From the NCBI GenBank assembly GCA_964503615.1, contig CAZDBA010000212.1, positions 1 through 6,564 on the forward strand: DNA of 6,564 bases. The letters are read 5' to 3'. Under the pieces are notes generated by a model. It worked only from the letters and a program-made list of their open reading frames with translations, ran no database searches and had not been told where the DNA came from. Below, one piece after another: positions 1 through 5,419 of the stretch (the stretch's first letter is position 1; each line of letters opens with the position of its first letter). Both the position numbers and the translations under genes were made by a program. The stretch is from CAZDBA01 sp964503615 (GTDB taxonomy: Bacteria; Planctomycetota; Planctomycetia; Pirellulales; Pirellulaceae).

Positions 1-2
1 CA

Positions 3-1022
3 CCCAGCCAGAGTTTTTCAGCACCTCAAAATTTTTCGGCTCCAGTTCAAGGCTTTCCGTCCGCGTCTCCTTCGAGCCCTTCTCAGAACTTTGCGGTGCC
101 AACCGAACTGGGTCAGCCGATAGGTAGCGTGGTCGATCCAGCGTTTCAATATCAGAACCAATATCAAACCCAAGGGGCTTTGCCCTCGACTCAATCGACT
201 TCGTCGGAAAGCAGTTCATTCGGCATTCCAGATGCCGGACTCGTTGATCCGGTCTTTGAGATCAACAATCCAGGCTCACCCTATGTTATTGACCATTCCA
301 ACTGGGATTACTTTCTCTCGCGATATGTGGTTACGGACAATCAAGGGCTCAACCGAGTCCGGTATGGCCGGGTGACCCGCGAGGATCGACAAGTACTTGA
401 GTGTTATCTCAATCAGCTTCAATCCACCGACGTTCGGACGCTCAATCGCAACGAACAATTGGCGTTTTGGTTTAACCTCTACAACGCGCGAACTGTAGCG
501 CTGGTGGTTGACCGCTATCCGATACGTTCGGTCCGCCAGATCAAACAGAAACTCACTGACTTTGTGGGGCCCTTCGATGATGAAGGTGCCGTCAACGTGC
601 TTGGCAAATCTCTTTCGCTGAACGATATCGAAAGCGGAATCATCCGCCCCGTTTGGAACGACCCAAGGATTCACTACGCGTTAAACTGTGCCTCGTATGG
701 ATGTCCGAATCTTTCCGCCCAAGCTTGGACGGCAAACGATCTTGAAGGGCAACTCAACGGAGCAGCTTATCAGTTTATCAACAGCAACCGCGCGGTAAAG
801 CGAGGTTTGTTCGGGCCCCGAGTTTCGAAAATCTACAAGTGGTACAAATCAGATTTCGGCGCCGACGATCAAGCCGTCTTGAATCACATTCGACAATATG
901 CCAACGATGAAACGTCAAACAAGATTAATGGTCACCGTACCATCCGTGGACACTTCTACGATTGGTCTTTGAACGATGCCAAAGTTTCGCGACGGCGATT
1001 GTTTGAATCGATACGAAGATAA
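3..1022 (+). CDS. DUF547 domain protein, 5'-truncated by window edge
   Basis: The frame is open from the first complete codon, so the gene starts outside the window. A GTG at 96 could be taken as a start, but the 31 codons before it encode the same Ser/Pro/Gln/Phe-rich low-complexity sequence (QSFSAP, QNFSAP, QGFPSA, QNFAVP) that continues after it, and no Shine-Dalgarno precedes it. Counting from that GTG, residues 1-60 are a disordered linker and about 65-290 match the DUF547 family. Family hallmarks are WFNLYNA (125-131), the Cys/His block RIHYALNCASYGCPNL (191-206, with H193, C198 and C203), and the downstream KIYKWYKSDFG (245-255). DUF547 is widespread but biochemically uncharacterised as far as I know; the conserved His/Cys residues suggest a catalytic or metal site, which is inference. 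A signal peptide, if any, would be outside the window. The transporter gene follows after 96 nt on the same strand. Confidence 0.85.
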   Translation, partial: PSQSFSAPQNFSAPVQGFPSASPSSPSQNFAVPTELGQPIGSVVDPAFQYQNQYQTQGALPSTQSTSSESSSFGIPDAGLVDPVFEINNPGSPYVIDHSNWDYFLSRYVVTDNQGLNRVRYGRVTREDRQVLECYLNQLQSTDVRTLNRNEQLAFWFNLYNARTVALVVDRYPIRSVRQIKQKLTDFVGPFDDEGAVNVLGKSLSLNDIESGIIRPVWNDPRIHYALNCASYGCPNLSAQAWTANDLEGQLNGAAYQFINSNRAVKRGLFGPRVSKIYKWYKSDFGADDQAVLNHIRQYANDETSNKINGHRTIRGHFYDWSLNDAKVSRRRLFESIRR

Positions 1023-1118
1023 CCCACTCCCTCCCTCTCCACTCCAGTCCAGCCTGTCAAACCAAACGGCTCATACCTGTCGAGGTCGGTCCCATCCGGC
1101 TTCAACAACAAAGCACCT

Positions 1119-3377
1119 ATGCGCGAACGTATCTTGCTGCTGATTTTTGTCGCGACATTTCCTTTGGTCGCTTACGTTTCAACATTCCCACCTCAACGAT
1201 TTCGCAACGAGATTACCGAATGGGGCTCGCGTGATTCGGAAATCTACAAAGAGTTTGTCAACTTCGCTGAACAATTCGGGGTGAACGAATTTATCGTCGT
1301 CAGTTGGCCTGGTTGTGATCTTGGTGATCCGAAGGTCGAAGAGGTCACTGGGCGAATCGAAACAGAACTCGACGGTTTGGTTGAACAAGTCTCAAATGGT
1401 CAACGAGTCTATTGGGAGCTGCGCGATCGTTCTCGGCTAAGTGAAAAGTCCGCGCTCCGTCGGCTTCGTAACGTTTTCATTGCCAAAAACACGCGAGAAA
1501 CGGCCGTCGGTTTCAATCTTTCGGAATCGGGACGATTGGATCGAGGCGAAGTGATCTCTCGCTTGGAGAAGATTCTGGAATCGTCTGGTGTCGATCTGGA
1601 CTCAGCGACTTTTGCTGGACTGGCGCACAATCTAAACGCGCTGGACCAAGAGGGGCTCATGTCGCCGTTTCGAATGGTTCCACTGATCATGCTGTTGGCG
1701 TTTCTACTGACCGTTCTATTCGTCAAAGATTTCTGGCTGGCGCTATTCATAAACGCCTTGGGCGTCTACACCGGTTGCCTCTCGTTCAACGTTGTTTATT
1801 TGGCCGATGTCGATATGAATGCGATTATCTGGCCGCTGCCAACGTTGACGTTGTTACTTACGGTTTCGGCCTCACTGCATTTCCTCAGTTACTTTCGTAG
1901 CGTCGCCGAATTGAATGCGGACCTGCTCTCCTCAGCTGCCCCTGATGGTTTACAGACAATCCGACGTCAGATCACCCGGCAAAGCTGCTCAGCTGCGTTC
2001 AAGCCAGTTATTTGTTGCGCGGTTACAACAACAATCGGATTGTTGTCATTGCTACTCAGCTCAAGCGAACCGGTCCGCCAATTCGGCCTGTTCGGCTCCA
2101 TCTCGATCGCAATTTCGAATCTACTGATGCTGGTCTGGTTGCCTGCTTTTTTGACGCTTGGACCGATGGCCGAAAAGCTCGCCAGCAAAAAGCGAAAACA
2201 ACAAACGGTACCGAATTCGCGCGACGGCTGGTATTGGCTGGCTCGTTTAACCCGATCGTTTTGCTGGCCAATCATCGTTGTTTGTTTGGGGGTTTTGATT
2301 TGGAGTTCGGTAGGTATTCCCAAAATAAAAACAGGATTGAATTTGGAAAACTTTTTCCCTACTGGGCACAGGGTGCTATCCGATGCGGCTGCGGTCGAAG
2401 CGGCTACGGGACCACTGTTCTCAGTTGAACTACTTCTCCAATTCTCGGATCACGATTCTGAAAATGATCCATTGCGAATTCAAGGATTGGCCGCTTTGTG
2501 TTCGCGGATTATTACCGAGACACCGATCGAATCCTGTATCTCTGCCGCGACATTCGCACCAATTTTGAAGAACAAGCCTTCCGGAGTCGGGAAGGTAACC
2601 CAGTCCACCCGCTTGGATTTGCTCAAAGAAGCGATGGTCAAAGCGGGATTGCTACAAATCGTTTCAAGCAGCTCCGATGAAACTTGGCGAATCTCATGCC
2701 GTTACTCCTCACAAGCCAAGCTTGATATTCCAGTCACCTGCCGACAAATCGAGGACTTGGCGAACGAGTTGTTTTACAGGAACGGCGAACTTGTATTCGA
2801 TGGAGAGAGCCTTTCACTGACCACGACTGGTGAGTTTGTTTTGTTTGACGATGTCGATCGTCACTTTTTTCGAGAGTTACTGATAACCTACTCAACCGCG
2901 TTTTGCGCAATCTCCTTGGTCATTCTGATTATTTTGTGGAACCCTGGAACGTGCTTGGTCGCGGTCTTGCCAAACTTGTTTCCCGCAGTCGTGACGCTGG
3001 GCGTTGCTGGCCACTTAGGCTATTCCTTTGACGTTGCTTCGCTGATGACCGCCAGCGTCGCATTGGGAATTGCAGTAGATGACACGCTCCATTTCTTACT
3101 TTGGCAGCGTCAAGTCAAAAGTGGGAACCCGCAAACTCGATCGTCGATCGAAACGACGTTACGGCATTGTGGCAGACCGATCTTACAAACCAGTGTGATA
3201 TTAGGTTTGAGCATGGTGCTGTACGCATTTTGCGGATTTCTGCCTACAGTCCGATTTGGGATCCTGCTGTCGGCGATGATGCTTTCGGCTTTGGTCGGAG
3301 ACTTGATCTTGCTTCCGGCGCTATTGCCTTCGGATACTCCTAAGGTCGACGAAAAAACTCAGGCGATTCAAATTTGA
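1119..3377 (+). CDS. MMPL / patched-family RND-type transporter
   Basis: The 752-residue polytopic inner-membrane protein has the duplicated RND layout. A first helix (4-22) is followed by a periplasmic domain (23-185), five helices (about 186-204, 206-228, 237-258, 294-313, 322-346), a cytoplasmic linker rich in Lys/Arg/Gln (350-370), helix 7 (381-399), a second periplasmic domain (400-585) and five helices (586-607, 611-633, 640-661, 689-706, 711-735). The second half keeps the proton-relay motif GIAVDD (650-655). The matching place in helix 4 reads LLTVSASLHFL (246-256 region) with no acidic residue. The FIVVSWPGCDLGDP block (58-71) resembles what I remember of planctomycete MMPL proteins. 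Family members export lipids, hopanoids or sterol-like molecules using the proton-motive force; the substrate here is unknown. ATG 1119 is the first ATG after the upstream stop in this frame and puts helix 1 at the N-terminus, but no Shine-Dalgarno is visible. The last six codons overlap a terminator on the other strand. Confidence 0.85.
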   Translation: MRERILLLIFVATFPLVAYVSTFPPQRFRNEITEWGSRDSEIYKEFVNFAEQFGVNEFIVVSWPGCDLGDPKVEEVTGRIETELDGLVEQVSNGQRVYWELRDRSRLSEKSALRRLRNVFIAKNTRETAVGFNLSESGRLDRGEVISRLEKILESSGVDLDSATFAGLAHNLNALDQEGLMSPFRMVPLIMLLAFLLTVLFVKDFWLALFINALGVYTGCLSFNVVYLADVDMNAIIWPLPTLTLLLTVSASLHFLSYFRSVAELNADLLSSAAPDGLQTIRRQITRQSCSAAFKPVICCAVTTTIGLLSLLLSSSEPVRQFGLFGSISIAISNLLMLVWLPAFLTLGPMAEKLASKKRKQQTVPNSRDGWYWLARLTRSFCWPIIVVCLGVLIWSSVGIPKIKTGLNLENFFPTGHRVLSDAAAVEAATGPLFSVELLLQFSDHDSENDPLRIQGLAALCSRIITETPIESCISAATFAPILKNKPSGVGKVTQSTRLDLLKEAMVKAGLLQIVSSSSDETWRISCRYSSQAKLDIPVTCRQIEDLANELFYRNGELVFDGESLSLTTTGEFVLFDDVDRHFFRELLITYSTAFCAISLVILIILWNPGTCLVAVLPNLFPAVVTLGVAGHLGYSFDVASLMTASVALGIAVDDTLHFLLWQRQVKSGNPQTRSSIETTLRHCGRPILQTSVILGLSMVLYAFCGFLPTVRFGILLSAMMLSALVGDLILLPALLPSDTPKVDEKTQAIQI

Positions 3378-3388
3378 ATCACCTGAGT
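3351..3388 (-). terminator. Rho-independent terminator of the secreted-protein gene
   Basis: A 32-bp inverted repeat (3357-3372 ACTCAGGCGATTCAAA against 3373-3388 TTTGAATCACCTGAGT) has one non-complementary position. Read on the minus strand that position is a U-G wobble, so the RNA stem is unbroken. The stem runs straight into a run of U (A-run 3352-3357 on the plus strand), the classic intrinsic-terminator layout. Read on the plus strand it is a C-A mismatch and no U-run follows (next T-run is about 20 nt on), so it should act mainly for the minus gene ending at 3441, 53 nt upstream of the stem. It covers the last six codons and stop codon of the transporter gene. Confidence 0.85.
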
Positions 3389-3440
3389 CAGTAATCAAAA
3401 CGCAACTTTGTTTTTCACGTCAAACTTCCGGGCGAGGACT

Positions 3441-4187
3441 CTACATCGGTAACAGGTCGGAAGCGATGATTTCGTTTGCGAGTCCGGTGACGAAACGTCT
3501 GGCTTTTGCGTATTCTTTGATCGGAATCTCTCCGCGCGCTGCGACGGAATTAAGTTCACGATTCAATACTCCCAAGTCGTTTATGAAGCTCTCTGCCGAT
3601 TCGGCATCGGTGATTCCTCCATTAGCAAGGCTAACTTTGAGGTTATTCGTCAATTCGCCAAACGTGTCCGACTCTAACGACTCAGGCCAGATGGCTTGTT
3701 GCTCGTCACGACTAAAATCTGATTTGCCCAGGCGAAATGGGGACTTGAGTTCCCTTAACTCTTCAGGAGAAATGGCTCCCGAGCGGAGTGCTTGATAATC
3801 TTTCTTGGCTTCGTCAAAGGCGGTTCGATTCTGACGCTTGTTTTCTGCGCCGTTCTCCTTCTGAGCCAAAAGGATCAAAGTATTTTGAAAATTCTGCCGC
3901 TGTGTTTCAGCTTGCAACTCCTGAAGTTGGGCGGCTAGCTCTGCTTGTTGTTTGTATTGCTTCAAAGCGATTGCTGCACGCTCTGCATCACTCAGTCGGT
4001 TTCGCGAGACGCCTCTAGAAACTCCGCCACTAGACCTTCGGCTTACGCCTCCTCCTCCACCGCTACTGGCACGGGCACGGGGCGCACTACTGCCACCACC
4101 GCCACGACTGCCCGATTGGGCAAAGAGATCTGAAGCGAATACGGAAACGGCTGCTACTACGACAATGATTTTAAACCAACTACGCAT
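3441..4187 (-). CDS. Secreted Gly/Ser/Arg-rich, coiled-coil hypothetical protein
   Basis: I do not recognise a family for this 248-residue protein. Residues 1-23 form a clear Sec signal peptide: Arg/Lys near the start, the hydrophobic stretch IIVVVAAVSVFA, and probable cleavage after LFA (A23). Residues 25-62 are a low-complexity basic segment of Gly, Ser and Arg. Residues 66-112 are Ala/Gln/Glu-rich with heptad-like spacing (LKQYKQQAELAAQLQELQ), a likely coiled coil. Residues 120-248 look like a small helical domain with PEELRELKSPFRLGK, AIWPESLESDTF and a helical C-terminus. There is no cysteine. It should act outside the cytoplasm, perhaps as a cell-envelope or nucleic-acid/polyanion-binding protein given the basic linker, but that is a guess. 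ATG 4187 is supported by GGAG 6 nt upstream and by the signal peptide starting there. It appears to be monocistronic, converging on the transporter gene with 63 nt between the stop codons. Confidence 0.8.
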   Translation of the reverse strand: MRSWFKIIVVVAAVSVFASDLFAQSGSRGGGGSSAPRARASSGGGGGVSRRSSGGVSRGVSRNRLSDAERAAIALKQYKQQAELAAQLQELQAETQRQNFQNTLILLAQKENGAENKRQNRTAFDEAKKDYQALRSGAISPEELRELKSPFRLGKSDFSRDEQQAIWPESLESDTFGELTNNLKVSLANGGITDAESAESFINDLGVLNRELNSVAARGEIPIKEYAKARRFVTGLANEIIASDLLPM

Positions 4188-4193
4188 TTCTCA

Positions 4194-4197
4194 CTCC
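4194..4197 (-). promoter_or_regulatory. Ribosome binding site of the secreted-protein gene
   Basis: On the minus strand the start region reads GGAGTGAGAA then ATG. GGAG lies 6 nt before the start codon, an ordinary spacing, and fixes the start at 4187. Confidence 0.7.
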
Positions 4198-4319
4198 GAC
4201 TTGATTTGAGTAGAACCGATGCCCACCAAGGTAGATGACGTAAAAGTGGCAACCGTGCTTACTGAATTTCCCAAAAAGGAGGCATGATTTACCTTCCTAC
4301 CGATCGAGCTGTATCTCAA

Positions 4320-4348
4320 ATTACATACAGATCGTTTGGAAACGATAA
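4320..4348 (-). promoter_or_regulatory. Candidate promoter of the secreted-protein gene
   Basis: On the minus strand a -10-like TGTAAT (plus 4320-4325, five of six bases as in TATAAT) lies 17 nt downstream of a weak -35-like TTATCG (plus 4343-4348, three of six). It would give a leader of roughly 125 nt. Planctomycete promoters are poorly conserved, so this is only a candidate; its main support is the dyad sitting in the spacer. Confidence 0.25.
4331..4346. promoter_or_regulatory. 16-bp perfect dyad, possible operator
   Basis: ATCGTTT and AAACGAT form a perfect 7-bp inverted repeat around a central GG. Size and symmetry fit a binding site for a dimeric helix-turn-helix regulator. It falls between the -10 and -35 of the candidate minus-strand promoter, where a bound protein would block transcription. 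The regulator is unknown and chance occurrence is not excluded. Confidence 0.35.
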
Positions 4349-4399
4349 ATGCCTTCTTGAGTCCTTGGCTTGCTTGATACTTTCCTTGCTCATGCCGCG

Positions 4400-4434
4400 A
4401 AGACTCGCCAAGACTCGCCAAGACTCGCCAAGAC
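4400..4434. repeat. 10-bp tandem repeat running into assembly gap
   Basis: Three full copies and a half copy of AAGACTCGCC are visible with no mismatch up to the first N. On the far side of the gap the sequence resumes with CAAGAC (4535-4540), which fits the same unit in phase, then diverges into GGGGCAAAAAGG. The array therefore probably spans the gap and its true copy number is unknown. Each unit contains GACTC, a GANTC site. Confidence 0.9.
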
Positions 4435-4534
4435 NNNNNNNNNNNNNNNNNNNNNNNNNNNNNNNNNNNNNNNNNNNNNNNNNNNNNNNNNNNNNNNNNN
4501 NNNNNNNNNNNNNNNNNNNNNNNNNNNNNNNNNN
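4435..4534. other. Assembly gap of exactly 100 N
   Basis: A run of exactly 100 Ns is the usual placeholder for a gap of unknown size. Its left edge, and probably its right edge, is the 10-bp repeat, so the likely cause is an array that short reads could not cross. Confidence 0.95.
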
Positions 4535-4614
4535 CAAGACGGGGCAAAAAGGCAAGAAAGACACTCAATCGGCAGAGATATGGCTGACATGGGTATGAAT
4601 GAGTGGATTTTCTG

Positions 4615-4642
4615 TTTGGATTACTCCGAAAAACGATAAAAT
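4615..4642 (+). promoter_or_regulatory. Candidate promoter of the rpsP operon
   Basis: A -10-like TAAAAT (4637-4642, five of six bases as in TATAAT) lies 16 nt after a weak -35-like TTTGGA (4615-4620). Transcription would start near 4649 and leave a leader of about 215 nt that contains the direct repeat and the hairpin described separately. Weakly supported. Confidence 0.25.
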
Positions 4643-4682
4643 GTTCCTTGGTCGGACTGGGGTGATCAGGCCAAGTTTTCAA

Positions 4683-4713
4683 AGCCAAAATTCGTAAAAA
4701 CCGAGCCAAAATT
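4683..4713 (+). repeat. Perfect 10-bp direct repeat, 21-bp period
   Basis: AGCCAAAATT occurs at 4683-4692 and again at 4704-4713. The 21-bp offset is two helical turns, so both copies would face the same side of DNA, as expected for cooperative protein binding upstream of the ribosomal operon. It could also be chance in AT-rich sequence. Confidence 0.4.
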
Positions 4714-4742
4714 GGTCGCACAAGCGCTATGGAACAGCCCGT

Positions 4743-4766
4743 GGGTAACCTGTTGGCCGGTTACCC
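4743..4766 (+). promoter_or_regulatory. GC-rich hairpin in the rpsP leader
   Basis: GGGTAACC (4743-4750) pairs perfectly with GGTTACCC (4759-4766) around an 8-nt loop. No U-run follows, so it is not a simple terminator. It lies about 100 nt before the rpsP start and could be an RNA leader element or, if transcription starts downstream, a protein-binding dyad. Confidence 0.4.
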
Positions 4767-4848
4767 AGAGCTTTGGCAGAAAATCCCCAATTTACGGTTG
4801 CCAAATCGGTGGAAAAACCGCAATATACCTAATTCGAAATCAATGGTT

Positions 4849-4856
4849 GAGGAAAG
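4849..4856 (+). promoter_or_regulatory. Ribosome binding site deciding the GTG start of rpsP
   Basis: GAGGAAAG ends 8 nt before GTG 4865. This, together with the standard S16 N-terminus AVRIRMKKMG right after the GTG, sets the start. The nearby ATG at 4843 is in another frame. Confidence 0.65.
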
Positions 4857-4864
4857 AAAAAACC

Positions 4865-5413
4865 GTGGCAGTTAGAATTCGTATGAAAAAGATGGGGCGG
4901 ACCCATCGCCCCTTTTATCGCGTTTGTGCAATGGACTCACGAGCGCCCCGTGACGGACGAGTTATCGAAGAACTCGGAACCTATGATCCCTTTGTGCCTG
5001 AAACAGACGCTCGCGTCGTTCTCAAAGGCGAGCGAATCGATTATTGGGTAAGCGTTGGTGCCAAGCCGACTCCCAAAGTCGCTGTGCTGATCAAAAAGTA
5101 CGGAACAGACGGAACTCATCTCGAACAACAAAAATCGGCCGTCGAGCGGCTCGGTGGTCGTCGTCAGAAAGCGATCACAGAAGCAATTGCTGCGGCGAAC
5201 AACTTGCCTGCGGCTCCCGTTGCCGAACCTGAACCCGCACCTGCGGCGGAAGGCGCAGAGGCTCCCGCCGAAGGCGCAGAAGCAGCCGAAACTCCTGCTG
5301 CCGAAGCTGCGGAAACTCCTGCTGCAGAGGAAAAGCCTGCAGAGGCTCCTGCTGCTGAGGAAACACCCGCTGCGGAAGCACCGGCTGCGGAAGCACCGGC
5401 TGCCGAAGAATAA
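4865..5413 (+). CDS. rpsP: 30S ribosomal protein S16 with long Ala/Glu-rich tail
   Basis: S16 binds 16S rRNA in the 30S body and is needed for its assembly. Residues 1-80 are a complete S16 core: AVRIRMKKMGRTHRPFYRV at the N-terminus, DSRAPRDGRVIEELGTYDP, then RIDYWVSVGAKPTPKVAVLIKKYG. The protein is 182 residues, about twice the usual 80-90. The extension has a linker with a short basic patch (ERLGGRRQK, 94-102), a helical stretch (103-113), and an acidic low-complexity tail (116-182) built from variants of APAAE, AETPA and EAPAE. The tail contains no aromatic residues and should be disordered. Translation starts at GTG 4865; the reading frame stays open upstream but that part does not resemble S16. 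This is the first gene of the cluster, 6 nt before trmD. Bacteroidetes S16 proteins also carry Ala/Glu/Lys-rich tails, so extension is not unique, but its role is unknown. Confidence 0.96.
   Translation: MAVRIRMKKMGRTHRPFYRVCAMDSRAPRDGRVIEELGTYDPFVPETDARVVLKGERIDYWVSVGAKPTPKVAVLIKKYGTDGTHLEQQKSAVERLGGRRQKAITEAIAAANNLPAAPVAEPEPAPAAEGAEAPAEGAEAAETPAAEAAETPAAEEKPAEAPAAEETPAAEAPAAEAPAAEE
5369..5408 (+). repeat. 15-bp in-frame tandem repeat in the rpsP tail
   Basis: GCTGCGGAAGCACCG occurs twice exactly (5369-5383 and 5384-5398), with a third partial copy carrying one change. It encodes the AAEAP repeats at the end of S16. Being a multiple of three, copy changes keep the frame, so the tail length may vary between strains. 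Confidence 0.8.
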
Positions 5414-5419
5414 AACAAA

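Larger units (their letters stand above)
4188..4864. other. 677-nt intergenic region between divergent genes
   Basis: No convincing protein or RNA gene is seen. From left to right it holds the leader of the minus-strand secreted-protein gene, an isolated AAGGAGG (4276-4282) set only 1 nt before an ATG, a 16-bp dyad (4331-4346), a 10-bp tandem repeat (4400-4434), 100 Ns, a short remnant of the repeat (4535-4540), candidate promoter elements and a spaced direct repeat upstream of rpsP, and a GC-rich hairpin (4743-4766). A second possible rpsP promoter, TTGCCA at 4798-4803 with TATACC at 4824-4829, has an over-long 20-nt spacer and is not listed separately. Confidence 0.7.

Noticed and set aside
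96..98. GTG as the start codon of the DUF547 gene
   Set aside because: The frame stays open to the window edge and the upstream codons encode the same low-complexity sequence; there is no ribosome binding site before the GTG.
276..674. 132-codon minus-strand frame opposite the DUF547 domain
   Set aside because: The plus strand here encodes a recognisable conserved domain; the antisense frame has no start signal or family resemblance.
1967..2428. Several 60-138 codon frames on both strands inside the transporter gene
   Set aside because: All overlap a continuous 752-codon frame with a consistent membrane topology and family motifs.
3352..3415. Bidirectional terminator serving the transporter gene equally
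   Set aside because: On the plus strand the stem has a C-A mismatch and the next T-run is about 20 nt downstream, so efficient intrinsic termination in that direction is not supported.
4400..4434. Possible CRISPR array
   Set aside because: Units are 10 bp and directly adjacent with no spacers; no cas genes are nearby.
4276..4598. Plus-strand frame starting at ATG 4284 behind a perfect AAGGAGG
   Set aside because: The Shine-Dalgarno is only 1 nt from the ATG, too close for normal initiation, and the frame runs into the repeat and the Ns with no recognisable protein.
4191..4721. 176-codon open frame on the minus strand across the gap
   Set aside because: It contains 34 undetermined residues and the 10-bp repeat, which is open in all frames; no family resemblance, and it abuts the secreted-protein gene without a role.
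4712..4864. In-frame N-terminal extension of S16 from TTG 4712
   Set aside because: S16 proteins begin at the AVRIRMKKMG block, GTG 4865 has a suitable ribosome binding site, and the extension contains the hairpin and non-family sequence.
5164..5418. Ala/Gly/Ser-rich open frames on the minus strand (and a Leu/Arg-rich plus frame) over the end of rpsP
   Set aside because: They are shadows of the GC-rich Ala/Glu/Pro codon repeats of the S16 tail.
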